From the NCBI GenBank assembly GCA_965248255.1, contig CBDFIW010000004.1, forward strand, positions 2,914,001-2,978,000: DNA of 64,000 nucleotides. The letters run 5' to 3'. Source of the DNA: JAKZVK01 sp965248255 (GTDB lineage Bacteria > Acidobacteriota > Terriglobia > Bryobacterales > UBA6623). A model generated the notes under the pieces. It searched no databases. It was not told where the DNA came from and worked only from the letters and a program-made list of their open reading frames with translations. How positions within the stretch are numbered: the stretch's first letter is position 1; every line of letters begins with the position of its first letter. A program made the position numbers and the translations under genes. This document shows positions 26,831 to 35,735 of the stretch, piece after piece.

Positions 26831-27667
26831 CCTAGGGCGTGTTAACGCTAACGTAGGGTATCGAAACGTAGAGCCTCGACGATGAGGGCGAAGTGGAGGA
26901 AGGCGAGGAACATGACGTCGAGCTTGTCGAAGCGGGAGAAGATGCGGCGGAATCCCTTGAGCCGTCGGAAGAGTCTCTCGATCTCGTTGCGGCGGCGATA
27001 GAGCGCTCGGTCGTATTCCCACGGCTCCAGGCGGGTGCGCCGGGGCGGCACGACGGGAATCCATCCGAAATCCAAAGCCAGTTGGCGTGTCTGATCGTCC
27101 TCATAGGCGCCGTCCATCAGCAGCGGCAGCGGCTCGGGCAGTGGCCCCAGACCACCGAGCAGTTCGCGGCCCTGCTGGGCGTCGTGCGCTTGGCCGGGCG
27201 AGAGAGCGAAGGTTATCGCCGTTCGAGCATTTGCGGCAACCATATGAATCTTGGTGGTCCATCCGCCGCGGGATTTGCCGATCGCTTGCGGACCGTTTTT
27301 TTAACGCGCCCGTGCCGTCGGGATGAACCTTCACGATGGTCGAGTCCATTGACACGGCTTCGATTCGGATGCGGACCAGCTGCTCGCGCTGCAGTTTCTC
27401 GAAGACGGCGTCGAGCACGCCGTTCTTCGACCAGCGGTTCATGCGGGTATAAATGGTGTGCCAGTTACCGAAGCGTTTAGGCAAGCCGCGCCATTTGCAG
27501 CCCTGCTCGGCGACATACAACATGGCGTTCAAAACCGTGAGGTTCGGCAGGCTCACATTGCCGCGCTGGCGGGGCAGGACCGGCTCGATGCGGCGGTATT
27601 GCTGCTCGGTGATCTCCATACCTCCGAGTATAGCAGCTTTTGCGACTTAGTGTTAACACGCCCTAGG
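26831..27667 (-). mobile_element. IS5-family insertion sequence (IS427-like), with CTAG target duplication
   Basis: Its ends are inverted repeats: CCTAGGGCGTGTTAACGCTAA at the left and the complement of CCTAGGGCGTGTTAACACTAA at the right. Both are flanked by CTAG (26827-26830 and 27668-27671), a typical 4-bp duplication. The length is 837 bp. It inserted directly after the stop codon of the APC permease gene. Confidence 0.85.
26848..27619 (-). CDS. IS5-family transposase in two overlapping frames
   Basis: Frame 1 (27619 down to about 27300) gives the DUF4096-like N-terminal half: R-R-I-E-P-V-L-P, W-R-G-L-P-K-R-F-G-N-W, and the first catalytic Asp in S-M-D-S-T-I-V-K. The second half lies in the +1 frame: A-I-G-K-S-R-G-G-W-T-T-K-I-H, then L-L-M-D-G-A-Y-E-D-D and Y-R-R-R-N-E-I-E-R-L-F with the remaining Asp and Glu. 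The switch occurs at a run of seven A residues (27298-27305). Loss of one A by polymerase slippage, or a +1 ribosomal shift, would join the halves, as in other IS427-group elements. A single-base mutation is the alternative. Confidence 0.82.
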
Positions 27668-27671
27668 CTAG

Positions 27672-28982
27672 TCATCTCGCGGCCAGGCCGCGCCGCCACC
27701 AGAAGTAGACCGGTAGGCCGCTCGCGATCAACGCCAGGCCGGCAAGGGACGGAAGAGGTTTGGTGACGAGAGTATTGATGACCAGCAAGAGCGAGGCGAC
27801 GCCGAACAGCATGGGAGTCACCGGGTAGCCCCACATGCGATACGGCCGCTCCCACTCAGGCCGCTTCACACGAAGGACGATCACTCCCAGCACGGCGAGG
27901 CCATAGAAGACCCAGGCAGCGAACATCGCGAACGAGAACAAGCCCACGTAGGAGCCGCTTAGCGAGAGGATCGCCGCCCAGACTCCCTGTAGGAGAACGG
28001 CGAGAGCTGGAGTTTCGAAGCGCGGATGGACCTCGGCGAACTTGCGGAAGAACAGCCCGTCCCGAGCCTGCGCAAAGTAGACGCGCGGGCCGGTGAGAAT
28101 GCCGGCGTTGAGAGCCCCGAGGATCGAGATGAGAATGGTGGCGGAGATGATCGTCCCGCCGGCGGGTCCGAAGACGCGCTCGGCGACGACGGCGGCCACA
28201 CGGTCCGTCGCTGCGATCTCTTCCACCGACAGGACGTTCATATAGGCGACATTGGCGAGGATATAGAGGGCCATCACGGCGCCGACACCGGCTCCGAGGC
28301 TGATCGGCAAGTTTCGGTGGGGGTCCTTGATCTCCCCGCCGACGAAACCGGCCTGGAACCAACCGTTGTACGCCCACAGGCACGCGATCATGGCGACACC
28401 GATTTCGCTCAGTCCGAAGCTGGCCGGGGCCGTGCCCGCTTCCGCCGGCAGCTCTCCCCGATAGCCGAGCGCCACGACGGCGACGAGCAACAGGCCGGCA
28501 ACCTTGAGGAGAGTCGTCACATTCTGTACGAGCGCGCCGCCGATCAGGCTGCGGTAGTTCAGAAGAGTCAACAACAGAATGACCCCGGCGGCACACAGCC
28601 GCTCGAGCAGCGGCGACAGCGGCATGAAGTAGCCTAGGTAGATCGAAAAGCCGACGGCCAACGTTGCCGTGGAGCCGGACCGTACCACCAACAGCAGCAC
28701 CCAACCGAACAGAAAGCCCCACAGGGGTGAATAGGCCTCGCGCAGGTAAACGTACTGGCCCCCCGAGTGCGGCAGCATCGCTCCCAGCTCGGCGAATGCC
28801 AGGGCGCCGCAAAGCGAGAGCACGCCGGCCGCCAGCCAGATCCCCAGCATCCACTCGCCCGACGGCAGCGTGCGGGCGATCGAGCCGGGGACGATGAAGA
28901 CGCCCGAGCCGATGATTGTGCCGACGACAATCGCCACGGCGTCCCACATGCCCAGACGCCGCGATAGTTCGCGCGAGTTCAT
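27672..28982 (-). CDS. APC-family amino-acid permease
   Basis: The protein has about 436 residues from ATG 28982 (N-S-R-E-L-S-R-R-L-G-M-W-D) and twelve predicted membrane segments. The family signature G-T-I-I-G-S-G-V-F-I-V-P-G in the first helix binds the substrate backbone, and P-H-S-G-G-Q-Y-V-Y-L-R-E-A-Y follows the third helix. It resembles LAT/serine-threonine exchanger-type permeases; the substrate is unknown. An in-frame start 19 codons earlier is less likely. The IS5 element ends 4 bases beyond its stop, so the coding region is intact but any downstream partner is cut off. Confidence 0.9.
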   Translation of the reverse strand: MNSRELSRRLGMWDAVAIVVGTIIGSGVFIVPGSIARTLPSGEWMLGIWLAAGVLSLCGALAFAELGAMLPHSGGQYVYLREAYSPLWGFLFGWVLLLVVRSGSTATLAVGFSIYLGYFMPLSPLLERLCAAGVILLLTLLNYRSLIGGALVQNVTTLLKVAGLLLVAVVALGYRGELPAEAGTAPASFGLSEIGVAMIACLWAYNGWFQAGFVGGEIKDPHRNLPISLGAGVGAVMALYILANVAYMNVLSVEEIAATDRVAAVVAERVFGPAGGTIISATILISILGALNAGILTGPRVYFAQARDGLFFRKFAEVHPRFETPALAVLLQGVWAAILSLSGSYVGLFSFAMFAAWVFYGLAVLGVIVLRVKRPEWERPYRMWGYPVTPMLFGVASLLLVINTLVTKPLPSLAGLALIASGLPVYFWWRRGLAAR

Positions 28983-29025
28983 CGGACTAGGATAGACGAA
29001 CCTTCTTTGCGGTGAGGGCGGTCTA

Positions 29026-30189
29026 GTGTAGTGCGTCAAGCAGATTGCACCTTATGCAGGGCGGCACGTCCGCGCTTGACTTTCTCGAGGATGTCGGAGG
29101 CGGTCGCGGTCCAGATGAAGGGCGTGGGATGCCCGTTGTGCTGGGCGATGTAGTCGTCAATGGCGGCGACGAGCTCGTCCACGCTGCGAAACACGCCGCG
29201 GCGCAGGCGCTTGACGGTGAGATCGCGAAAGAATCGCTCGACCATGTTCAGCCACGACGCCGAGGTCGGGGTGAAATGAATGTGGAAGCGCGGGTGACGA
29301 TCGAGCCAACGCTTCACAGCGGCATGCTTGTGGGTGGCATAGTTGTCCACGATGAGATGAAGCTGTTTGTCCTTGGGAGTGCGGCGGTCAATTAAGCGCA
29401 GGAAGCGCAGCCATTCCTGGTGGCTGTGTCGGGGCATGCACTCGGCGATCACGCTGCCGTCAAGGCTGTTGAGCGCCGCAAACAGGGTGGTCGTGCCGTT
29501 GCGCTTGTAATCGTGGGTCATCGTTTGGCCGCGTCCCTTTTTGAGCGGCAGGCCGGGCTGGGTGCGATCGAGGGCTTGGATTTGGGACTTCTCATCGAGC
29601 GAGAGAACCAGAGCATGCTCAGGCGGATTGAGATAGAGTCCGACGATGTCGTCGAGTTTCTCGGCGAAACGCGGGTCATTGCTGAGCTTGAAGGTCTTGA
29701 CGCGGTGGGGCTTGAGGCCATGGGCGCGCCAAATCCGTCCCACGGTGGAAGCGCTGACGCCGGCCGCGGCGGCCATGGTGCGGCGGCTCCAGTGGGTGGC
29801 GTTGGACGGTTTCTCGCGGGTGGTCTTGTGGATGATCTGCTGTACTTTCTGCTTCGAGACGGCAGGTTTACGACCGGGCCGTGGGGCGTCTTTTGCAATG
29901 CCGGCGATGCTGCTTTCGAGAAAGCGCGTGCGCCAGCGGGCCACCAACTGCCGCGAGACACCGAGCTGTGCGGCGATCTGCTTATTCTCGAGACCGTCGG
30001 CGGCCAGCAGGACAATCCTGGCTCGCAGGGCGAGACGAACGGCGACTTGGCGGCCGCGCGCGTAGCGGTCCAACTGCTTGCATTGCGCTGTGTTCAAAGT
30101 TACTGGTTGTGCTCTTCGCATCCCATGCCTCCTGTTAATAGAGACGATGGGAAGCCAATATAAGTTACATTATTTATGGTGCCCTACAC
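29026..30189 (-). mobile_element. IS630-family insertion sequence, type A, copy 1
   Basis: The element runs from GTGTAGTGCG to its inverse GCCCTACAC (one mismatch) and is flanked on both sides by TA (29024-29025 and 30190-30191), the duplicated target of IS630/mariner elements. It is 1164 bp long and nearly identical to 54691-55855. Confidence 0.88.
29036..30121 (-). CDS. IS630-family transposase (type A, intact)
   Basis: 361 residues. The N-terminal half has helix-turn-helix motifs (N-K-Q-I-A-A-Q-L-G-V-S-R-Q-L-V; G-V-S-A-S-T-V-G-R-I-W-R). The DDE domain has L-S-L-D-E-K-S-Q-I-Q, L-I-V-D-N-Y-A-T-H-K and N-M-V-E-R-F-F. All three acidic residues are in order, so this copy is probably functional. 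It would cut at TA dinucleotides and could also act on copy 2. Confidence 0.93.
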   Translation of the reverse strand: MRRAQPVTLNTAQCKQLDRYARGRQVAVRLALRARIVLLAADGLENKQIAAQLGVSRQLVARWRTRFLESSIAGIAKDAPRPGRKPAVSKQKVQQIIHKTTREKPSNATHWSRRTMAAAAGVSASTVGRIWRAHGLKPHRVKTFKLSNDPRFAEKLDDIVGLYLNPPEHALVLSLDEKSQIQALDRTQPGLPLKKGRGQTMTHDYKRNGTTTLFAALNSLDGSVIAECMPRHSHQEWLRFLRLIDRRTPKDKQLHLIVDNYATHKHAAVKRWLDRHPRFHIHFTPTSASWLNMVERFFRDLTVKRLRRGVFRSVDELVAAIDDYIAQHNGHPTPFIWTATASDILEKVKRGRAALHKVQSA

Positions 30190-30237
30190 TAGTGTGGAGT
30201 GGGGCGCGAAGACTAGGACTGCTGTACTAATTCAGAA

Positions 30238-31350
30238 CTAATCCTCGCTCTTCTGCTCGGCACGAAGTTCGCCGGCAGCGGTGCTGAGGGCCTTTAGTTT
30301 GAGGTAGGCCTCGTCAAGAGAGATTGGGTTGTCGTGGGCAGGGGCAAAACCGCAGTCCGGGTTGAGGATGAGGCGGGACGCATCGACGAAGCGTAGCGCC
30401 TGCTTGGCGCGATCCGCGATAACGGCCGGCTCGGCGACCTGGTCGCTGAGGATATCGATCGCGCCCAGACCCAGCATCTTGTCCTCGGGGAAAGTCTTCA
30501 AGGATTCGATGCTTCCGGCGTCGGGGGCCGCCAGCTCAAGCGCCAGGATGTTCACCTGGGCCTGGTACGCATACGGGAGGATCGGCTCGAACCCGCCGTG
30601 GGCGGCATGCATGCGGGCGCGGTGCCCCCGGCAGACGTGCAGGGCCGTCGTGACATTCTCGATTCCTTCGACGACGCGGTTGAGCCGCCAGATGGCCATC
30701 TCGAGTTCCGCGTCACGGTCCGCCATGGTGATCTTTACCTTTGGATTCGTGCTCATGGAGTTGTATTCTTCGCCGACGTAGCGGCCGATCATGGCATCGT
30801 CGAACTGAATGATATCCACGCCGATGTCACGCAAGACCAACACCTCTTGGCGCAAGATGTCGGCCGCGTCCTGGATCAGGTCTCTGCGGTGGGGATAGGA
30901 GGCCCCGCTGTAATCGGGGTCATAGAACCACCGGTCGACCATGTACGGGCTCGGCAGGGTGGCTTTGACGGGATGGGCGGTGTGATCCTTCAGAAACTGA
31001 ATCTCGTGGGCCGCGATCGAATCCCGGTAGCGAAGCTTCTCGACTACCCCGGGCCAGCGTTTCGTCCCCCCGTCGAGAAGTCCGACTTCGATCACGTCGG
31101 GGGCAAAGCCCTCGACCGCCCGCGCGAATCCGGTGAAGTAGGTTCGGCGACGCCATTCGCCGTCGGAGATTACATCGACACCTGCTGCTTGCTGCAAAGC
31201 GATGCCGAACTCCACAGCGGGGTCTACAGCCTTCTGGAAGTCCTCCTCGCTAACGTGTCCCGCCTCGCGCCCGTCCACCAGGTCAATCACCCATCTCGGG
31301 CGGGGCAAACTACCGATCACCATTGTGGGGAAGAGTTGTTGACCAAACAT
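30238..31350 (-). CDS. Cobalamin-independent methionine-synthase (MetE C-domain) family protein
   Basis: I start it at ATG 31350 (M-F-G-Q-Q-L-F-P-T-M-V-I-G-S-L-P-R-P), giving about 370 residues. It has the MetE/UROD-like barrel motifs: S-D-G-E-W-R-R, D-I-I-Q-F-D-D-A, an H-V-C-R-G-H Zn-ligand strand and N-P-D-C-G-F near the end. Only the C-terminal catalytic barrel of MetE is present, so the methyl donor may not be the usual triglutamate folate. Such short forms often demethylate other compounds; the acceptor is unknown. A second, upstream start (31446) lacks support. Confidence 0.85.
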   Translation of the reverse strand: MFGQQLFPTMVIGSLPRPRWVIDLVDGREAGHVSEEDFQKAVDPAVEFGIALQQAAGVDVISDGEWRRRTYFTGFARAVEGFAPDVIEVGLLDGGTKRWPGVVEKLRYRDSIAAHEIQFLKDHTAHPVKATLPSPYMVDRWFYDPDYSGASYPHRRDLIQDAADILRQEVLVLRDIGVDIIQFDDAMIGRYVGEEYNSMSTNPKVKITMADRDAELEMAIWRLNRVVEGIENVTTALHVCRGHRARMHAAHGGFEPILPYAYQAQVNILALELAAPDAGSIESLKTFPEDKMLGLGAIDILSDQVAEPAVIADRAKQALRFVDASRLILNPDCGFAPAHDNPISLDEAYLKLKALSTAAGELRAEQKSED

Positions 31351-31635
31351 AACGATTCTCCGGCAACGTGAAACGCGTTTCCAGTCCTTTGGCGGCCAAG
31401 CGCGTCGCGAACATTCTAGCGCGGGCAATCGGCAAAACGGGCCCACCTACTTATGAAGGACGCGACTCGTGACGCCCGTCGCCATTGGATCGACTCCCTG
31501 ACCTCGGTAGGGCTCAGTTGCGACGTATCTCAGAGCAGTCCCTGATTGAAACTTGGCTAGAATAGCTCCACCATCGATCTATTATCTGTATGAGAGCCGG
31601 TCACGGCCTGACTTGTGAAGGTGAGGTCGATCTAC

Positions 31636-32214
31636 ATGAGGATGACAGAGCACACAGTGCAGTTCCCTTCTTGTTTGGTGCTCCTTCTGTTGCTCCCTGT
31701 GTCCGCAAACGCCGCGAGTCATTCTGCCTCGGGAACGATCACTCAGAATGGTAAAACGGTCAGCCTGAAGGCGGCGGTAGCCGTCTGGGACCAGACCGAG
31801 AAGGAACTAACCATTGGCCTTGTTCCCTTTGCTGTCACGTCCCAAGATATTGACGAGATCAGAGGAGCCGGCACGTTGTTTCTGGTTGTCGAGAAGCCAA
31901 GTCCGGACCCCGGAGTCTGGCAGCACCCGCCGTTTGCAGAGCTGGTCATTCAGTTTGAGCCCAACACGAGGCTCCTGAGCCGCGAGAGAGTGATCCACTA
32001 TCGGTTGCAGGTGAGCTGGCTGGACCGGATGAACCATACCTCTACGCTCAATCGCAACTCCCCCGATGAAGTCCTCAGGGAGTTCAGCCGCCTGACAGGG
32101 AGTTTAAGAGAAGGCGGGAGCGTGGAGCTGTCCTTTGCCGGCTCTGATTCGTTGATGAAGGACACGATCCAGTGGGACGTTCGCGTGAACTCGACGATCC
32201 ACCTGAAGAAGTGA
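31636..32214 (+). CDS. Secreted protein of unknown function
   Basis: About 192 residues from ATG 31636 (a GGTGAGG lies about ten bases upstream). It starts with a signal peptide ending S-A-N-A-A. The mature protein alternates beta-strand-like segments (G-T-I-T-Q-N-G-K-T-V; L-T-I-G-L-V-P-F-A; T-L-F-L-V-V-E-K-P) and contains no motif I recognise. It lies just upstream of another exported protein truncated by an IS. Confidence 0.6.
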   Translation: MRMTEHTVQFPSCLVLLLLLPVSANAASHSASGTITQNGKTVSLKAAVAVWDQTEKELTIGLVPFAVTSQDIDEIRGAGTLFLVVEKPSPDPGVWQHPPFAELVIQFEPNTRLLSRERVIHYRLQVSWLDRMNHTSTLNRNSPDEVLREFSRLTGSLREGGSVELSFAGSDSLMKDTIQWDVRVNSTIHLKK

Positions 32215-32230
32215 TCGGCACTACAAGTGT

Positions 32231-32719
32231 ATGCTGTTCCTACCTTCTGAAACGGTGCGTGCGGAGGTGGCGGACGTGTGCCTAAGCATAAGAAGAAATC
32301 TCGGACTCGAGACGAGCCCAATCATTCTCGTTGCAGCAGCTCTTTTATCGCTTTCTGGACCGCTTGGGGCCGGTGCCGCGGGAGTTGAGGGGCTAGCCCA
32401 GGACGCCGAACTCATCGCCGCGGTCCGAATCTTGTCGGTCGACGACACGGCGATGCCTGCCGATGGTCCCATGTATGTTGAGGCACGAGTTCTCAAGCTT
32501 GTCAAGGGCAACCCTAGGGTGGGGCCGCAGATTCGATTCGGAAGCAGTGCGTGGGTGGGACCGACCTATCGCCCAGGTGAAGAGCGGGTCGTCTTTCTCG
32601 CTCCGGTCCCTAGCGGACACACTTACTACGACAAGGCAAGGTGGAATAGCGTTGAGGCGGGCAAGGTCGACGTGTTCTTCGCACATGGGGACCTGAAGAA
32701 TTGCTCGGAAGCGGCCCTA
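32231..32719 (+). pseudogene. Secreted hypothetical protein, 3' end cut by an IS630 fragment
   Basis: The frame starts at ATG 32231 and has a hydrophobic signal-like segment (I-I-L-V-A-A-A-L-L-S-L-S). It then gives a small beta-rich domain with V-E-A-R-V-L-K-L-V-K-G, P-G-E-E-R-V-V-F-L and F-F-A-H-G-D-L-K. The last part resembles TIMP/netrin-like OB domains of secreted proteins, but weakly. The gene loses its own stop where the IS630 type B end begins (TA at 32718-32719), and the frame terminates a few codons into the IS. Confidence 0.55.
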
Positions 32720-33102
32720 TTGACTCCCGCATAATATAGAGTCAGTCAAAACAAAGAGAAGACTGTTTCCAGAAGGCCGTGATCAAACGCGGTTTGCGGT
32801 ACATGCGGCGGAGTGCCTTGCGGGCCCGCTCGTTCAGCTCGCCGTAGTCTTTCGGACAGACGTTCGGCAACTCGTGCTGCTTCCAGTAAGCCCAGATGTA
32901 TTCCACCGGATTCAACTCCGGCGCATAGGGTGGCAAGTACTCGGTTGCGATGTGGCCTTCGGAGAGTTCGATGAACTCTTGCACCAGGCGGCTACGGTGC
33001 GCCGGCAGCCGATCCCAGACGATCAGCAGCGGGCGATCGATATGACGTACCAACGCCTTGAGAAAGTCGGTCACTTGCTCTTTGCCGATCGCACCGGGAT
33101 AG
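32720..33102 (-). mobile_element. IS630-family type B, left-end fragment
   Basis: It is essentially identical to 51108-51490 of the full element. It encodes only the C-terminal ~110 residues of the transposase (V-W-D-R-L-P-A-H-R-S, then N-P-V-E-Y-I-W-A-Y). It ends exactly where the IS5-family copy begins at 33103, so the rest was deleted when or after that element arrived. Confidence 0.85.
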
Positions 33103-34130
33103 GGCGTTGGTGCATGAATCGGAACTTGGCACGCAACGAACCCGACTCACAGGTCCATCACCTACCAAGAGCGTACGACGATGGCCTACCGAGCTCGGCC
33201 ATCCGGTTGAGGATGTGACACCCGATCGCGGCTTCTCTGCGTTGCGCCTTGCTGTGCCTCGCCTTCAGGTCGCCTCCGAACACGGACTTGTATCGGAAGA
33301 AACTGTTCTCAACGCGCGCCTGCTGTCGGTAGCCCGACTCCTTCTGCCACTCCCGTCGCCCGACCTTGCGAATCCTCTGAAGAGACGCTTCACGCTGCGC
33401 CCAGGGGCCGTCGGTGGGCCCCGTCCGCCGTGAAACGCCGGATGGGAACTTCGAGCGGGGCGAGAAGAGCAGGGAGTGTGGAGGCGTCGTCCCGGCAGCT
33501 CGCTGTGAGTTCGGCCGCCACAATGGACCCCTCGGCGAACCCCTCGGCATCCACCCCGATGTGCAGCTTCCGCCAATCCCGGCGTTTCTTTGATGCCTTG
33601 TGCTTGTGCGCGTCCATTCGCCGCAACCCAGAATCTTCAGCCCTGTGGAATCGACGATCAAGTCGATCGGGCCGTCGTAGGATCGGGTCAGGGGCGGCAC
33701 CGCAACGATTTGGTTCCGGCGCGAGAGGGTGGTGTGGTCCGGGGCCTTGAGGTCGCGGCCCATCAAGCGGAGCAGCGAGGCCAGGAACCCCTCGGTCTGG
33801 CGGAGCGGCAGGCTGAAGACGACCCGCAGCGTCAACGCGGTCCGGACCGCGAGGTTCGAGTACCGCCGCTGGCCTCCGCGAAGACCGTTCTTCGGTGGTA
33901 CCCACGCGGCAATTGCATCCTCGCTCAGCCAGATCGTGACGTCGCCGCGGCTCCTGAGGCCACGCTCGTACTCCCTCCAGTTCCGGATTCTGTACTTCTT
34001 CTTGTACTGGCGGTTGACTCGGCTCGACTTCGCTGCGACCACGACGTTACCCCCCCCCGATCTCTATGATGGACTGGACCCCACCCCCGCCGCTAGCGTG
34101 CTCGCTTACACCGATTCATGCACCAACGCC
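33103..34130 (-). mobile_element. IS5-family (IS903-like) element, copy 1, decayed
   Basis: Its 20-bp ends GGCGTTGGTGCATGAATCGG and CCGATTCATGCACCAACGCC are perfect inverted repeats. The transposase on the minus strand (~34042 to 33158) resembles the intact copy at 39562-40545. It has lost one base in the stretch encoding C-G-E-W (33610-33620 region) and about 95 bp around the second catalytic Asp region (near 33425). It is therefore inactive, and the long open frame seen here is a chimera of two frames. No target duplication is visible. Confidence 0.85.
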
Positions 34131-34204
34131 GTGCGGACCTGTCAGCCGGATGGTCAGCAGAGAATCATCGGGACCCGGATCCCACCCTCGTACATCCACC
34201 CACT

Positions 34205-35155
34205 TCACGGATCCGCAAATCTCTTAGACATGTCAAAAGTGAGCGTAAAGTCGCTGTCTGCATCCGTTTCGTATTCGTGAAGGGATGGCGAGTACGTTCT
34301 CACCCGTATTTCGCTCGCCTCTGGAACGAATGTCATGGTCCTTAGCCACCCGTCGCCGCCGTTCCTGCGGGTCTGGTAGTCTGCGAGAATCTCGAAGACT
34401 TCTTTTCCAGCATCGTTATAGGACACTTGATGCCATTCGCCCGCCCAATGACCGCAAAGAACCATGAAAATCTGAGGCTGCCTCTGAATAAGCTTTTTCC
34501 ATATCGCCTCTCCAGAATTACCAGCGTCCTTTTGGTAAAAAGGATCAGTAGTACGACTTCTCGTATCGTCATCAAGGTAAATATGTGTGGCAACAATCGT
34601 AGGTAAGCGTCGGTTCTCTTTGATAACTTGTTTCACCCATTGAATCGCTTCATCGGGCACGTCGGTCTCCAGGTGAAGAATTAGGAATTGCCATCTGCCT
34701 GCCGTGAAGACCTGATAGGAGTTGAGACCATTCCGAGAGCTTCCCATGTACCAATCGTACTTCTCGAACCGTTTCGGTCCGAAGTATTTCAAGTAAGCCG
34801 TCCCGCGGCCTTTGGGCTCGTCAAGATCATAGTCGTGGTTACCGATAGCGACACCCCACGGGACAACGCCCCCCAGACGTGACAGAGCCGCATCCGCAAC
34901 TCGCCACTCCTCCGGAGCCGCATCGCCATTTTGGACGATATCTCCCACGTGCGACACAAACACAATGTTTTGCGATTTCGCTTGGTCCCGAATCCATTTG
35001 GTCTGGCCGTGAAACAGATCGGGAAAGCTCTGGCTGTAAAGTTGCGTGTCAGGCAACATCACAATTGTGAAGGGCTCCACATCATCAGCTTCGCCCGCGA
35101 GGCCGAGCAAGAGCACGGTTAGAGTTAAAGCGGACAGTAGTATTAGTCTCTTCAT
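34205..35155 (-). CDS. Secreted calcineurin-like metallophosphoesterase
   Basis: 316 residues from ATG 35155, with a signal peptide (M-K-R-L-I-L-L-S-A-L-T-L). The metal-site motifs of the family are all present: L-P-D-T-Q-L-Y, H-V-G-D-I-V, I-G-N-H-D-Y-D, A-T-H-I-Y-L-D-D and C-G-H-W-A-G-E-W-H. It probably cleaves phosphodiester or phosphomonoester bonds outside the inner membrane. The base composition here is visibly lower in GC than in the flanking chromosome. Its 3' end lies 75 bp from IS5-family copy 1. Confidence 0.88.
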   Translation of the reverse strand: MKRLILLSALTLTVLLLGLAGEADDVEPFTIVMLPDTQLYSQSFPDLFHGQTKWIRDQAKSQNIVFVSHVGDIVQNGDAAPEEWRVADAALSRLGGVVPWGVAIGNHDYDLDEPKGRGTAYLKYFGPKRFEKYDWYMGSSRNGLNSYQVFTAGRWQFLILHLETDVPDEAIQWVKQVIKENRRLPTIVATHIYLDDDTRSRTTDPFYQKDAGNSGEAIWKKLIQRQPQIFMVLCGHWAGEWHQVSYNDAGKEVFEILADYQTRRNGGDGWLRTMTFVPEASEIRVRTYSPSLHEYETDADSDFTLTFDMSKRFADP

Positions 35156-35229
35156 TGAGGACATCGAAATAGCGCCGTCCGACGGGCCCACTGTTCCTAA
35201 GTACTCCTTTTCATAAATACGATGACGTA

Positions 35230-35715
35230 TTATCCACTGGCTTCAGTTGCTTTGCTTAGGCTAGACTGGTCTTGGACCTTCTCGGTGGCCGCCGGATTGG
35301 AGAATAACAGACGGTTCTTGGAAAATTCATTTTTCTTGATGAAACGCAGCAGGCTGGCCTGACACACCGGTTCGATCAATGCGGCGGCGAACTTGCTTTC
35401 TGTCCACGTTATACCCCCATCCCGGCTTTTGGCGATCTCGCGCCTATTCTTTCCTTTTTTACTCCGCATGTTGATCATCAGCGAACCGTCCGTCAATTCC
35501 ACAACCGTAGATTCATTGGTGTCCTTGTCTACGGTGCCGCCCAGCTTCCACGTCTCTCCATGGTTATCGCTGTAAATAACGTGCGAGTAAGTGGAAGAGG
35601 ACCCGGCCTCTGCGTGATCACAGGGAATGACGAGGCGGCTGCAGGTCGGTCCATCTTTTGCCATTGTCGAAACTCCGCTTCAGCACGACGTCAATATTCC
35701 CTGTGTCACCTTACC
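35230..35715 (-). pseudogene. Sialidase (BNR-repeat) remnant
   Basis: From 35715 a short frame gives G-N-I-D-V-V-L-K-R-S-F-D-N-G-K-R-W-T, the first Asp-box of a sialidase. After a frame change and apparent internal deletion at about 35650 it resumes with S-R-L-V-I-P-C-D-H. It continues to further Asp-boxes (S-D-N-H-G-E-T-W, S-R-D-G-G-I-T-W) and I-E-P-V-C-Q-A-S-L. The catalytic N terminus and C terminus are missing. It is homologous to the intact sialidase at 42002-43234 but clearly divergent from it. Confidence 0.75.
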
Positions 35716-35735
35716 GGCCAACTAAGTGTGTTCCC

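Noticed and set aside
26893..27480. Plus-strand frame across the IS5 element
   Set aside because: It is the antisense of the transposase.
33158..34042. A 294-codon frame as an intact transposase
   Set aside because: Comparison with the copy at 39562-40545 shows a one-base loss, an out-of-frame middle and a ~95-bp deletion; the openness is accidental.
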